Of a stretch of 64,000 nucleotides of DNA, positions 28,705 to 37,815 are shown piece by piece. This stretch comes from Salinicola halophilus (lineage in GTDB: Bacteria > Pseudomonadota > Gammaproteobacteria > Pseudomonadales > Halomonadaceae): the NCBI RefSeq assembly GCF_003206155.1, contig NZ_PZJV01000001.1:144018-208017 (forward strand). Direction: 5' to 3'. Position numbers and translations under genes: made by a program. The notes under the pieces were generated by a model. It searched no databases. It was given only the letters and a program-made list of their open reading frames with translations, and had not been told where the DNA came from. Each line of letters begins with the position of its first letter. Within the stretch, counting starts at the first letter, position 1.

Positions 28705-31700
28705 TCAGCTCTCGCTGTTACCGCGCTCGCGACGACGTTTCTCCCGCGGGTCGTTGTGCGCGCGACGCCGTGTTGCAGAAGCGTCCGAGCTTGACGCGGC
28801 GTCGGGCTTGGCGGCCGTCGCCGCATCGCGCTGCGCCGCAGGCTTCGTCGCTTGCGTGGTAGAGGCTGCCTCGTCGTCCGTCTTGGCACTCGGCTCGACC
28901 GACGACGACTCGTCTCGCTTCGGCGAAGTCGGCTCGACCGACGGCGACTCGTCGCTCACCGGTGACGCAGCAGGGCGTTCGCTGGCGGCTTTGCTGTCCG
29001 CTGCCGTCACGGTGTCCTGCTTCGCCGGCGATGACGCACTCGGTGCCGGCGCGGCGGGCGCAGGCTGCGCTACCGTGCTGGGCGATGTCGGCTGCTTCGG
29101 TGCGACGTCCTTTTCGACCGCATCGCTAGCGTCGGCAGGCGTCGCGGTCGTCTCATCCGCCTTCGGCGCTGCCTCGTTCACCGTTGGTGCCGCCTTGTCT
29201 CCCTCGGCGCTGTGCGGGACGGCACCGGCTTCCGCGGATGAGTGCGGTTTGGGCGCTGCCGGAGCGGACGTTGCTTCGCGCTGAACCGCGTTATCATCCT
29301 GGCGAGCGGCCGTCGCCGGCTTCGTCGCTACCGATGGCTGGACTTCGGCTTTGGCGCCATCGTCAGTGGTCGAGGCCGGCTTGTCGACGTCCGCTAACGC
29401 CTTCGTGGACGGCGCGGGGCTGGCATGGCGCTCGCTCGATTCGTCGGTAGTGGTCGGAGCCGGTTCGGCAGCCTCGGCCGACGCCGGTTCGGGCTTGCGC
29501 TCTTGGGTGCTGGCGACCGGTGACGGGACGGCGGCACTCTTTTCCGAGTCGATGTTCGCCGCCTCGAGGGACGCCGCGACCGACGAATCCGACGTCGGCG
29601 CTTCCCGTGGGGCAACTTCGGGCTGCGTTTCGGCCTGACCCACGTCTGCCGGTGTGGCGCTACGCACCTGGTCGCGGGGCGTGGCGCTGGCGGGGTGCTC
29701 GGTGCTCTCGGTCGCACCAACGGTCTCGGCCGGCGCTGCCGTCGCGGGCTTGGCGTTACGCTTGGGCTTCGCCGCCTTGTCAGCTTGAGCGCTATCGGCC
29801 GAGTTCGTCTTCGCGGCGGGGACCGCAGCCTGCGTCTCAGGCGTCGATGTCGCAGCCGAGTCGCTTGCCTTCGGCGTCACCGTCTGATCGTCGGTTGACG
29901 TCGTCTGGCCTTTGACCGTCTCCGAAGCCTGCGCTTTCGCTGTCTTGGGCTGGCTGGCATTCACCGTTTCAGACGCTGCAGATTCGTCCTGAGCCGGCGC
30001 TTCGGAGGTCGCGCTCGTCTCTGGCGCTTTTGCGGCCTCGGCCTCTAGGCGCTGCTGCTGCTCGACGGCGGACGGGTTCAGCGCATGCTGACGTGAGCGC
30101 TTCCGCGGGTTGTTGCGAGTGCGCTTCGGCGTCGTGTCGACGGCGGTCGCGGCAACACCCGAGTCGTCGTTCGCTACCTCGGGCGCGGGTTGGGTCTGGG
30201 GTTTACGCTCGCCCTTGTTACCTTCGTTCTTATTGCCGTCGCCTTTGTTGCCGTCGCCTTTGTTGCCTCCGCCCTTGTTGCCGGCGTTGGCCTTGTCGGG
30301 CTTGGGTCCGCGCGTCTCCTGACGTCCGTTGCTCTTCGACGACGTATTGGCGTCCGAACGGCTGGCGCTGCTCTGACGGTCTTCCGACTCCTGCCGGCTA
30401 TCGCCTTTCTGGCGTCCACCGCCCTGGCGGCCGTCACCGCTGTTGCGGTTGTCGCTTCCCTGACGGTTATCCTGAGAGCGACGACGACGATTGCCGTTCT
30501 GACGGTTGCTGCCGTCGCTCTGACGGCCACCACCTTCAGTCTGACGATTGCCACATTCACTCTGACGGCCGTTTTCGCTCTGACGATTCGCGCCCTCGCT
30601 CTGACGATTGCCCGAGTCGTTCTGGCGGTTGCCGTTTTCGCCACGACGCGAGTTGCCGTCGCCGCGCTGGCCGTCGCTGCGGTTCTGCCGCGAGCCACCG
30701 TTACGGCCCTGATTGCCGTTCGTCGATGTCTCGGGCTCGCGCTCGTGACTGCCGCGACTCTGCTGGGACGTCGCGGCGGTCGACTGCGAAGGCTCTTCGT
30801 CGTGCCGACGGCGACCGAAGAGGCCGCGGAAGAGCTGAATCAGCCCACCGTTGGCGGTGCCCGACGGCGTCTGGGAGTCACTCGTGCTGTCGGCGCTCGG
30901 CTGGGTCGGTGCCTCGGCGGGCTTGGCCGGGGCGCTTTCGGCCGCTTCGGACTCCTGGCGCAGCGAGTCCGGCGCCGGTGCCGTGTGCGCGACGCTCTGG
31001 ACGGCCGCCTGGGTGCGTTGGATCGGCTTGGCTAGCGTCGTTTCCGGCTCCTTGAACGCTTCGCTCTCCAGCGAGAGCTCATAGCTCGACTTCTGCTCTT
31101 CACCCTCTTCCAGGACGTGGTCGTCGCGGAAGCGCTGAACGTCGTAGTGCGGCGTATCGAGCTCGGGGTTCGGCAGCAGCACGACGCGCACATCCTGACG
31201 CCGCTCGACGTCGGAGAGCACGTTGCGCTTCTCGTTGAGCAGGTAGGTAGCGACCGGCACCGGCAAGATGGCGCGAATCTGGGCGCTGCGCTCTTTCATC
31301 GCTTCCTCTTCGATGAGGCGCAGGATGGAGAGTGCCATCGACCGGACGTCGCGAATCGTGCCCTGACCGTCGCAGCGCGGGCAGACCACGCCGCTGGTTT
31401 CGCCGAGCGACGGGCGCAGACGCTGACGCGACATCTCCATCAGGCCGAAGCGGGAGATGCGACCGATCTGAACCCGGGCGCGGTCGAGCTTGAGCGCGTC
31501 GCGAACGCGGTTTTCCACTTCGCGCTGGTTACGTGCCGGCGACATGTCGATGAAGTCGATCACGACCAGACCACCGATGTCGCGCAGGCGAAGCTGGCGG
31601 GCGATCTCGTCGGCGGCTTCGACGTTGGTCTGCAGCGCGGTCTCTTCGATATCGGCGCCGCGGGTGGCGCGGGCGGAGTTGATATCGATGGAGACCAGCG

Positions 31701-32583
31701 CTTCCGTGTGGTCGATCACCACCGAGCCGCCTGAGGGCAGTTTGACCTCGCGCTGGTAGGCGGTCTCGATCTGGGATTCGATCTGAAACCGCGAGAAGAG
31801 CGGCACGTCGTCGGTGTAGAGCTTGATCTTCTGCTGATACGACGGCATCACCTGACGAATGAACGCCAGCGCTTCCTCGTGGACGCTCTCGCTGTCGATC
31901 AGTACTTCGCCAATGTCCTGGCGCAGATAGTCGCGCATGGCGCGGATGATGACGTTGGATTCGCGATAGATCAGGAAGGGGGCGGGGCGCTTGACCGCTT
32001 CGGTTGTGATCGCTTCCCACACTTGAACGAGGTAGTCCAGATCCCACTGCAGCTCTTCGGAGGAGCGGCCGATGCCCGCGGTGCGCACGATGACGCCCAT
32101 CTTGTCCGGCAGCGTCAGCTGATTCATCGCCTCCTTGAGCTGAGTACGCTCCTCGCCCTCGATGCGTCGCGAGATGCCGCCGGCACGAGGATTGTTCGGC
32201 ATGAGCACCAGAAAGCGCCCGGCCAGGCTGATGAAGGTGGTCAGCGCCGCGCCCTTGTTGCCGCGCTCTTCCTTGTCGACCTGGACGATGACTTCCTGGC
32301 CTTCCTTGAGGACTTCCTTGATGTTGGGGCGGCCTGAGGGCTCTTTGGAGAAGTACTCGCGAGAGATCTCCTTGAGCGGAAGGAATCCGTGGCGGTCGGC
32401 GCCGAAATCGACGAAGGCAGCTTCGAGGCTGGGTTCGAGACGGGTGATCTTGCCGCGATAGATATTGGCTTTCTTCTGCTCTCTTGCGCCGGACTCGATG
32501 TCCAGGTCGTAGAGGCGTTGTCCGTCGACGAGTGCAACGCGCAGCTCTTCTGGCTGGGTCGCGTTGATGAGCATTCTTTTCAT
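28705..32583 (-). CDS. rne: Ribonuclease E
   Basis: RNase E is the membrane-associated endonuclease that starts mRNA decay, processes rRNA and tRNA precursors and scaffolds the degradosome. The N-terminal half is typical: S1 domain around residues 35-125, catalytic aspartates in [12 protein letters not shown] and VIDFIDM, and the zinc-link CPRCDGQG. The C-terminal half is unusually long (total 1292 residues against 1061 in E. coli): an Arg/Gln/Asn/Gly-rich repeat region at about 615-800 (units such as NRQSEG and GNKGDG), then about 440 residues dominated by Ala, Thr, Pro, Ser, Glu and Lys, and a basic end. The rich basic block probably binds RNA. Divergent from rluC, as in E. coli. Confidence 0.96.
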   Translation of the reverse strand: MKRMLINATQPEELRVALVDGQRLYDLDIESGAREQKKANIYRGKITRLEPSLEAAFVDFGADRHGFLPLKEISREYFSKEPSGRPNIKEVLKEGQEVIVQVDKEERGNKGAALTTFISLAGRFLVLMPNNPRAGGISRRIEGEERTQLKEAMNQLTLPDKMGVIVRTAGIGRSSEELQWDLDYLVQVWEAITTEAVKRPAPFLIYRESNVIIRAMRDYLRQDIGEVLIDSESVHEEALAFIRQVMPSYQQKIKLYTDDVPLFSRFQIESQIETAYQREVKLPSGGSVVIDHTEALVSIDINSARATRGADIEETALQTNVEAADEIARQLRLRDIGGLVVIDFIDMSPARNQREVENRVRDALKLDRARVQIGRISRFGLMEMSRQRLRPSLGETSGVVCPRCDGQGTIRDVRSMALSILRLIEEEAMKERSAQIRAILPVPVATYLLNEKRNVLSDVERRQDVRVVLLPNPELDTPHYDVQRFRDDHVLEEGEEQKSSYELSLESEAFKEPETTLAKPIQRTQAAVQSVAHTAPAPDSLRQESEAAESAPAKPAEAPTQPSADSTSDSQTPSGTANGGLIQLFRGLFGRRRHDEEPSQSTAATSQQSRGSHEREPETSTNGNQGRNGGSRQNRSDGQRGDGNSRRGENGNRQNDSGNRQSEGANRQSENGRQSECGNRQTEGGGRQSDGSNRQNGNRRRRSQDNRQGSDNRNSGDGRQGGGRQKGDSRQESEDRQSSASRSDANTSSKSNGRQETRGPKPDKANAGNKGGGNKGDGNKGDGNKNEGNKGERKPQTQPAPEVANDDSGVAATAVDTTPKRTRNNPRKRSRQHALNPSAVEQQQRLEAEAAKAPETSATSEAPAQDESAASETVNASQPKTAKAQASETVKGQTTSTDDQTVTPKASDSAATSTPETQAAVPAAKTNSADSAQADKAAKPKRNAKPATAAPAETVGATESTEHPASATPRDQVRSATPADVGQAETQPEVAPREAPTSDSSVAASLEAANIDSEKSAAVPSPVASTQERKPEPASAEAAEPAPTTTDESSERHASPAPSTKALADVDKPASTTDDGAKAEVQPSVATKPATAARQDDNAVQREATSAPAAPKPHSSAEAGAVPHSAEGDKAAPTVNEAAPKADETTATPADASDAVEKDVAPKQPTSPSTVAQPAPAAPAPSASSPAKQDTVTAADSKAASERPAASPVSDESPSVEPTSPKRDESSSVEPSAKTDDEAASTTQATKPAAQRDAATAAKPDAASSSDASATRRRAHNDPREKRRRERGNSES
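30216..30700 (-). repeat. Low-complexity repeat block inside rne
   Basis: This stretch encodes degenerate short units: RQ(S/T/N)(E/D)G(G/A/S)N-type repeats over about 30470-30700 and tandem GNKGDG/GNKNEG units over 30216-30290. The DNA shows matching quasi-repeats (CTGACGATT-like and TTGCCGTCGCC-like units). It lies in the natively unstructured scaffold of RNase E. Confidence 0.85.
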
Positions 32584-33381
32584 ACGGTCTCGCTAATTGA
32601 GCGTGCCGGTGGAAGGCAGGCCGCAATCGGCGACGACGAACCGCAAGCGGTCGTGGTGTGCTCGTGCACGTTAGTGAAGCGACCCGGCAGGATGAGTCAG
32701 AACGATGCGCGCCCGACGATTCGGGCGTCGAGGATCGCAAGGGCTCGCGGGCGACTCGGTAGGGATGTCCGGGAACCGCTTGTCGATCGGCGGAGCCTGC
32801 GACACGGTTCTGGTCGACGTACGTCGAGTTCGATGGCGCGCCCGCTCGTCACGGTTACATCTTTACTGTCACGGCCTGCTTGTCGAGTGCTGCACGAACA
32901 TGAATTGAGTACGAAACGGTGGCGAAACATGTCGCGGTGCGCGATCGAGCGCATCCGGTTTCGCAGACTGCCGTTTATATCACTTGGCATTGTTCGGTTC
33001 GGCGACGCCTTCCACCGGTACTTGTGGGTTTCCCTGATCAGCCCTCTCGGCCCATGCCGTCGAGTCGCGGGAGATCGAGGTTGGCGTTCCAAACGTGCTT
33101 TGATCGTTCTCGCGTGGCCACCGAGTGACGGCGCTGAAGGATCGAGACATTTTTTCGCTCCGACCGGCATATCCAAGCGCCGGCGCGTTGATGCGCATAA
33201 AGCCCATCGAGCGAGGTCGCAATATAACAGTAATGCTGTTCGAGCAGCAATTGAGCGGACATGGGCCGGTGCGAGCACTGCAAGACAGGTTGGGAGGCGG
33301 TAACGGCGCGGGTGGCACTAGGTTAGAATGGCGTCGGCGACGCTCAAGCGTCGCTTCGATGCGTCGTCAAGGGAGTCGTGC
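32584..33381. other. Long rne-rluC intergenic region
   Basis: About 800 bases separate the divergent start codons of rne and rluC. All open frames here look like chance reading in GC-rich DNA. The part next to rne is most likely its 5' untranslated leader; in E. coli the rne leader (about 360 bases) folds into structures that RNase E cleaves to regulate itself. A likely rne promoter is at 33221-33250. On the rluC side a TAGAAT (33324-33329) could be a -10, but no matching -35 is visible. Confidence 0.6.
33221..33250 (-). promoter_or_regulatory. Candidate rne promoter
   Basis: Read on the minus strand, TTGCTG (33250-33245) and TATATT (33226-33221) are separated by 18 bp. Transcription would start near 33213, giving rne an untranslated leader of roughly 630 bases. 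This is the best sigma-70-like pair in an AT-richer pocket of the region. Confidence 0.45.
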
Positions 33382-34326
33382 ATGGCCGAAGGCCAGGAAG
33401 TTCAGTTCATCGAGGTCAGCGAGTCCCAGCAGGGCCAGCGGATCGACAATTTTCTTCGAACCCGTCTCAAGGGGGCGCCCAAGGCGCTGATCTATCGCAT
33501 CGTTCGCAAGGGCGAAGTCCGGGTCAACAAGAAGCGTATCAAGGCCGACTACCGGATTCAGACGGGCGACGTGGTGCGCGTACCACCGCTGCGCCTGACG
33601 CCCGAAAGCGCAGTCAAGGAGGCGAGCGAGGGGTTGCGCAACCTGCTCGCCGGCAGCGTTCTGATCGAGGGGCCGGACTGGCTGGTGATCAACAAGCCAT
33701 CGGGGCTGGCGGTTCATGGCGGCAGCGGCGTCAAGATCGGGCTGATCGAGGCGCTGCGTCAAATTCGCGAGGATCTGGATTTTCTCGAGCTGGTTCATCG
33801 GCTCGATCGGGATACCTCGGGCTGTCTGCTGCTGGCGAAGAATCGCGAGTCGCTGCTTTCGCTCAACGATGCCATGCGCGAGCGGCGCATGGAGAAAGGG
33901 TATCTGGCACTGGTCGAGGGCCGCTGGCCGGCGCGGCGCGACTATGTCAGCGCGCGGCTGGAGCGCTATGAGGCGGGTAACGGTGAGCGCCGGGTTCGGG
34001 TCGACGACAAGGGGAAAGTCTCGCGAACTCGTTTTGCGGTCCGCGAGACATTCCCCAAGGTGACGCTGGTCGAGGCGGAGCCGGTCACCGGCAGAACGCA
34101 TCAGATCCGGGTTCACGCCGCCCATGCAGGACATACGCTGCTGGGCGACGACAAGTACGGTAGCCCCGAGAGTTTCCGCTTGGCGCGCTCGCTAGGGCTC
34201 GATCGACTCTTCCTGCACGCGGCGACGCTGGCGTTTCCCGATCCCAAGAGTGGTCGCACGGTGCAGGCGAGAGCAGCGCTCGAGCCCGGGCTCGAAAGCG
34301 TGCTGGAGCGCGCGCGCCGTGGGTAG
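33382..34326 (+). CDS. rluC: 23S rRNA pseudouridine synthase RluC
   Basis: RluC makes pseudouridines at three sites in 23S rRNA (955, 2504 and 2580 in E. coli). The 314-residue product has an N-terminal S4 RNA-binding domain (RIDNFLRTRL to VRVNKKRIK, residues 20-54) and the catalytic core with Asp142 in VHRLDRDTSG, plus TGRTHQIRVHAAHAGH near the C-terminus. I chose the ATG at 33382, which follows AAGGGAG, over an in-frame start 54 bases upstream. Divergent from rne, as in E. coli. Confidence 0.95.
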   Translation: MAEGQEVQFIEVSESQQGQRIDNFLRTRLKGAPKALIYRIVRKGEVRVNKKRIKADYRIQTGDVVRVPPLRLTPESAVKEASEGLRNLLAGSVLIEGPDWLVINKPSGLAVHGGSGVKIGLIEALRQIREDLDFLELVHRLDRDTSGCLLLAKNRESLLSLNDAMRERRMEKGYLALVEGRWPARRDYVSARLERYEAGNGERRVRVDDKGKVSRTRFAVRETFPKVTLVEAEPVTGRTHQIRVHAAHAGHTLLGDDKYGSPESFRLARSLGLDRLFLHAATLAFPDPKSGRTVQARAALEPGLESVLERARRG

Positions 34327-34330
34327 TGCG

Positions 34331-35011
34331 ATGCTTGCCAGCGCGGCGCGCTGTCGCTACCGCCTGGTGGTGTTCGACTGGGACGGTACGCTGATGGACT
34401 CCGCGCCGCGTATCGTTGCCTGCATGCAGCAGGCCGCGGAGGCGTTCGGCGGGCGTGTGCCGAGTGCGGCGGCGATCCGCGATATCATCGGGCTGGGGTT
34501 GCCGGAGGCGATCGAGCGGCTCTATCCCGGCACGACGGAAGCTGGGAGGGAGCGTCTTCAGCGGGCCTACGGCGAGTCGTTTCGCGCAGCCGATCAATCG
34601 CCGGCGCCGTTTTTCCCTGATGTCGTCGAGGGGCTCGAACGCCTGCATCGTTCCGGCGAGTGCCAGATGGCAGTTGCCACCGGCAAGAGCCGACGCGGAC
34701 TCGATCGCACCTTCGCGCATACCGACGCGGCGCGCTGGTTCGCCGACAGTCGTACCGCGGACCTCACTCGGTCCAAACCGCATCCTCTGATGCTCGAAGA
34801 GCTACTCGCCGCCCGGGGCATCGGCGTCGCTGACGCCGTCATGGTCGGCGATACCGAATACGATCTGGAGATGGCGAGAGCCATCGGCATGGATCGTATC
34901 GCCGTCACCTACGGGGTCCACGATCGACGCCGGCTGGAGCGTAGCGACCCGATCCTGGTCGCGGACGACTTTTCGAAGGTGGTCGACTGGCTGCTGGACG
35001 TTCAACCCTGA
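34331..35011 (+). CDS. HAD-family phosphatase (phosphoglycolate phosphatase-like)
   Basis: This is a 226-residue haloacid-dehalogenase hydrolase. Motif I VFDWDGTLMDS carries the nucleophile and acid aspartates, motif II is around VATGKSR, motif III includes the lysine of RSKPHPLML, and motif IV is MVGDTEYDLEMARAIGM. The helical cap between motifs I and II places it with Gph-type enzymes. Its substrate cannot be told from sequence. The start is uncertain: the ATG at 34331 has no clear ribosome site, and a GTG at 34319 overlapping the rluC stop would allow coupling. Confidence 0.88.
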   Translation: MLASAARCRYRLVVFDWDGTLMDSAPRIVACMQQAAEAFGGRVPSAAAIRDIIGLGLPEAIERLYPGTTEAGRERLQRAYGESFRAADQSPAPFFPDVVEGLERLHRSGECQMAVATGKSRRGLDRTFAHTDAARWFADSRTADLTRSKPHPLMLEELLAARGIGVADAVMVGDTEYDLEMARAIGMDRIAVTYGVHDRRRLERSDPILVADDFSKVVDWLLDVQP

Positions 35012-35099
35012 GCGCCCCGCACGAGGCAACGCTAAACCGCGACACGTCGGAGCACACGAGACGCGATAGCGGACGAAACGCTAATAAAGAGGGCGGCGC

Positions 35100-36173
35100 A
35101 TGAGTGACGATCGGAAGGGGGAGGCCTGGACGCAGGGCCCTGAGCTAAGCCGGGAAGCTGCAAAGGCGCAAAGCGAGCGGTCGCGCCAGGCTGGCGAGGG
35201 GGCCGAGTCGGCGACACCAGAGGACGTGCGGCTTGCCCAGGTTCGAATGATGGATCGCTGGATCGGCGGCGTGCTCGCCGAACAGCGGCGCTCGCGGCGG
35301 TGGAAGATATTCTTTCGTTTGCTGTTTGCCGGTTTCTTGCTGGCCGGACTGGCGTTGACCGCTTATGGACTGTTTCTGGCACAGAGCCCGGATGCCGCCG
35401 ACGGCGATCGCCATCTCGGTATCGTCGATGTGGAGGGGGCGATCGACGCCGATGGCCCGGCCAGCGCCGAGCGCATCATCGAAGGTCTGCATCGTGCCTG
35501 GAGCGACGACGCTGCAGAGGCGGTCGTGCTGCGTATCAACAGTCCTGGCGGCAGCCCGGTGCAGTCGCAGCGCGTCTACGAGGAAATTCGCTATCTGCAA
35601 TCGCAGGGTGGCAAGCCCATTCTCGCCGTAGTCGAGGATATCGGCGCGAGCGGCGCTTACTACATGGCAGCGGCGGCGGACCGTATCTATGCCTCACCGT
35701 CGAGCCTGGTGGGCTCGATCGGGGTGATCAGTGCAAGCTTCGGCCTCGAAGAGGCGATCGATAAGCTCGGTGTCGAGCGCCGCGTCTTCACCGCGGGTGA
35801 AAACAAGGCCTTTCTGGACCCGTTCTCGGAGATCGCACCGGATCAGCGAGCGTTCTGGCAGTCGGTACTGAACGCGACGCATCAGCAGTTCATCGAGGCA
35901 GTCAAGGCCGGGCGCGGAGATCGGCTGAGCAATGACCCGCAGCTCTTTTCCGGGCTGATCTGGACCGGGCAGCAGGCCATGGATCTGGGGCTCGTCGATG
36001 ACATCGCCAATCTCGAGCAGCTTTCGCGTCAGCGTCTTGGCGACATCAGCCTGAAAGAGTACACCCCGGCGCTCGACCCCTGGGCGGTGTTCACCGATCG
36101 GCTCACTAGCGCCGCCGCGCACTGGGTCGGCCTCGAGGCGCCGACATCGCCGCTTCGCTATCAGCTGCCCTGA
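35100..36173 (+). CDS. sppA: Signal peptide peptidase SppA, short form
   Basis: SppA-type serine peptidases digest cleaved signal peptides in the inner membrane. The 357-residue product has a charged N-terminus, one membrane helix (about residues 70-95), and a single S49 domain with VLRINSPGGSPVQSQR and the serine motif DIGASGAYYMAAAADRIYA, followed by SSLVGSIGVI. It is the half-length form found in pseudomonads, not the tandem-domain E. coli SppA. A hairpin after the stop extends into the convergent maf gene. Confidence 0.92.
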   Translation: MSDDRKGEAWTQGPELSREAAKAQSERSRQAGEGAESATPEDVRLAQVRMMDRWIGGVLAEQRRSRRWKIFFRLLFAGFLLAGLALTAYGLFLAQSPDAADGDRHLGIVDVEGAIDADGPASAERIIEGLHRAWSDDAAEAVVLRINSPGGSPVQSQRVYEEIRYLQSQGGKPILAVVEDIGASGAYYMAAAADRIYASPSSLVGSIGVISASFGLEEAIDKLGVERRVFTAGENKAFLDPFSEIAPDQRAFWQSVLNATHQQFIEAVKAGRGDRLSNDPQLFSGLIWTGQQAMDLGLVDDIANLEQLSRQRLGDISLKEYTPALDPWAVFTDRLTSAAAHWVGLEAPTSPLRYQLP

Positions 36174-36177
36174 GGCC

Positions 36178-36221
36178 AAGCCGGGCTGGACGCGCTCACG
36201 CGAGCGGGTCCAGCCCGGCTT
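36178..36221. terminator. Hairpin terminator overlapping the 3' end of maf
   Basis: A perfect 14-bp stem (36178-36191 with 36208-36221; arm starting AAGCCGGGCTGG) with a 16-base loop begins 5 bases after sppA. The stop codon and last codons of the convergent maf gene (ending at 36196) lie inside it. T runs are short, so efficiency is uncertain. Confidence 0.55.
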
Positions 36222-36777
36222 CCCGCAGAAGATCGCACAGCGCCATCATCGGCAGGCCGATCAGGGTGTTGGGGTCGCGACCCTCGAAGCGCTCGAAGAG
36301 GGCGACGCCCAGGCCTTCCATACGAAAACTCCCCGAACTGTCGTAAGGCTCGTCGTGAGCGACGTAGCGTTCGATCTCGCGATCGCTGAGGGTGCGGAAG
36401 ACGACGTCGTAGGTTTCATGCAGGACGCGATGGCGGCCGGCGGCGGTATCGAGCAGGGCAAGCCCGGTCATGAAACGTACCCGGCGCCCGGAGAAGCGTT
36501 TGAGATTGGCGCAGGCAGTGGCGAAGTCTCCCGGTTTGCCCAGAATGTCGTCGTCGAACAGGGCGAGCTGGTCGGAACCGACGATCAGATGTTCCGGGTA
36601 GTCGTCAGCGACCGCCTGCGCTTTGGATAGGGCGAGGCGGTGAGCCAGGGTGACCGCGTCTTCACCGGGGCGACGCGTTTCGTCGATGTCGGGTGCGGTC
36701 CAGGTATAGTCGAGCGACAGTCTATCGAGCAGCGCGCGGCGGTAGCGGGAGCTCGATGCGAGTACCAAGCGAGACAT
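36196..36777 (-). CDS. maf: Maf-family nucleotide pyrophosphatase (YceF type)
   Basis: Maf proteins hydrolyse non-canonical or modified nucleoside triphosphates; the YceF subgroup prefers 7-methyl-GTP. The 193-residue product has the N-terminal LVLASSSRYRRALLDRL, the DIDETRRPGE segment, and VGSDQLALFDDDILGKPG. It lies next to yceD but on the opposite strand; in E. coli and Pseudomonas this gene also neighbours yceD. The last codons overlap a hairpin shared with sppA. Confidence 0.93.
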   Translation of the reverse strand: MSRLVLASSSRYRRALLDRLSLDYTWTAPDIDETRRPGEDAVTLAHRLALSKAQAVADDYPEHLIVGSDQLALFDDDILGKPGDFATACANLKRFSGRRVRFMTGLALLDTAAGRHRVLHETYDVVFRTLSDREIERYVAHDEPYDSSGSFRMEGLGVALFERFEGRDPNTLIGLPMMALCDLLREAGLDPLA

Positions 36778-37020
36778 AGGGCGTCCTGATTGTTTTCCAT
36801 GAAGGGCGTGAGTCGATGAAGAGCAAGGGTAGACTGGTGCGGCGTGGCGATTCTAATCATTCGTCTTCTGATACAGGTCGCGCATTTGACTGTTCGGTGC
36901 GAGATGCGGTCGGCATGCGAGAAAAGTTCCCGATAGGCGGTCGAGCCGCAGTGATCGAGAGTCGAGAGCGCGGCGGCACTGCGGAGACGGGCGAAGGGCT
37001 AGCACCCACCACCGCCAACT

Positions 37021-37049
37021 TTGACACGGCAAGAGGTAGTCCCTATTAT
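37021..37049 (+). promoter_or_regulatory. Strong sigma-70 promoter of the yceD-rpmF-fab operon
   Basis: TTGACA (37021-37026, perfect -35) is followed after exactly 17 bp by TATTAT (37044-37049, five of six to the -10 consensus). The expected start point near 37056 lies only about 3 bases before the yceD ATG at 37059, so this message would be leaderless or nearly so. Confidence 0.85.
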
Positions 37050-37058
37050 GGCGCGCCT

Positions 37059-37586
37059 ATGTTGACCCGACGAATTCCATCGACCGTCGAGCCGTATCGG
37101 CTTGCGGCAAATCACGAGCGACTCGAGGGCCTGGTGGCTCTCGACAAGCTTGCGCGCTTGGCTGACGAGATTGGCGAGCAGCAGGGCGATGCCAAGGTCA
37201 CGCTTCAGTTCTCATTGGACGCCCAACGCCGACATCTGATCGATGGCGGAGTCGAGGCTCACCTCACCGTTCCCTGTCGCCGCTGCCTGCAGCCCATGGA
37301 CGTGGTGGTCTCCAGTGAATTTCAGCTCGCGGTCGTCAGCAGCGATGCCCTGGCGGCAGAAGTGCCGACCGAGTACGAGCCGGTTCTGGTGCATGACGAA
37401 CAGCTGGACCTCTTGGGGGCGATCGAAGACGAGTTGATACTCAGTCTGCCCCAAGTGGTCTATCACGACGAGACCGAGTGTGCGGTATCGCGTGAACAAC
37501 TCAGTAGCGGTGAGCTCCCGGAAGAGAGCGCTTCGCGACCCGACAACCCCTTCGACGCACTCAAGTCGCTGAAGGGAAAACTGTAA
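37059..37586 (+). CDS. yceD: YceD (DUF177), large ribosomal RNA accumulation protein
   Basis: YceD is linked to 23S rRNA accumulation or 50S synthesis and is nearly always encoded before rpmF. The 175-residue product has the four-cysteine-family core LTVPCRRCLQPM and the acidic DLLGAIEDELILSLPQV, ending in NPFDALKSLKGKL. The start at 37059 is supported because its first residues (LTRRIPSTVEPYRLA) align with E. coli YceD from its initiator (QKVKLPLTLDPVRTA). There is no ribosome site, consistent with the promoter lying directly upstream. It should be cotranscribed with rpmF and plsX. Confidence 0.92.
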   Translation: MLTRRIPSTVEPYRLAANHERLEGLVALDKLARLADEIGEQQGDAKVTLQFSLDAQRRHLIDGGVEAHLTVPCRRCLQPMDVVVSSEFQLAVVSSDALAAEVPTEYEPVLVHDEQLDLLGAIEDELILSLPQVVYHDETECAVSREQLSSGELPEESASRPDNPFDALKSLKGKL

Positions 37587-37614
37587 CTAACCCATCGACG
37601 TTGGAGTCATTACC

Positions 37615-37785
37615 ATGGCCGTTCAACAGAACCGTAAATCCCGTTCCAAGCGTGGCATGCGCCGTGCCCATGACGCGCTGACCACACCGACCCTGTCCAA
37701 AGATCCGGAAACCGGCACGACGCATCGTCGTCACCATGTCGCACCGGACGGCTACTACCGTGGCCGTAAAGTCGTCGACGTATAA
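37615..37785 (+). CDS. rpmF: 50S ribosomal protein L32
   Basis: This 56-residue gene encodes L32 of the large ribosomal subunit. It begins [20 protein letters not shown] and ends [11 protein letters not shown], matching the bacterial family closely (57 residues in E. coli), with no zinc cysteines, as in most gammaproteobacteria. A TTGGAG site precedes the ATG. It sits 28 bases after yceD and 30 before plsX, the standard yceD-rpmF-plsX arrangement that links ribosome and fatty-acid synthesis. Confidence 0.97.
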   Translation: MAVQQNRKSRSKRGMRRAHDALTTPTLSKDPETGTTHRRHHVAPDGYYRGRKVVDV

Positions 37786-37815
37786 ACGTCCTCGAACGAC
37801 TCTGACGCAGCGGCA

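Noticed and set aside
30030-31055. Long open frames on the plus strand opposite rne
   Set aside because: They mirror the low-complexity, GC-rich scaffold of RNase E, have no ribosome sites, and encode compositionally odd proteins without recognisable domains.
32389-33303. 304-codon open frame across the rne-rluC intergenic region
   Set aside because: Starts inside antisense rne sequence, has no domain or ribosome site, and fits chance openness of GC-rich DNA.
37580-37592. TGTAACTAA between yceD and rpmF, identical to nine bases of the E. coli Ter consensus
   Set aside because: A 9-base match is expected about by chance in 64 kb, the remaining consensus positions do not match, and the Tus homologue is divergent enough to prefer another site.
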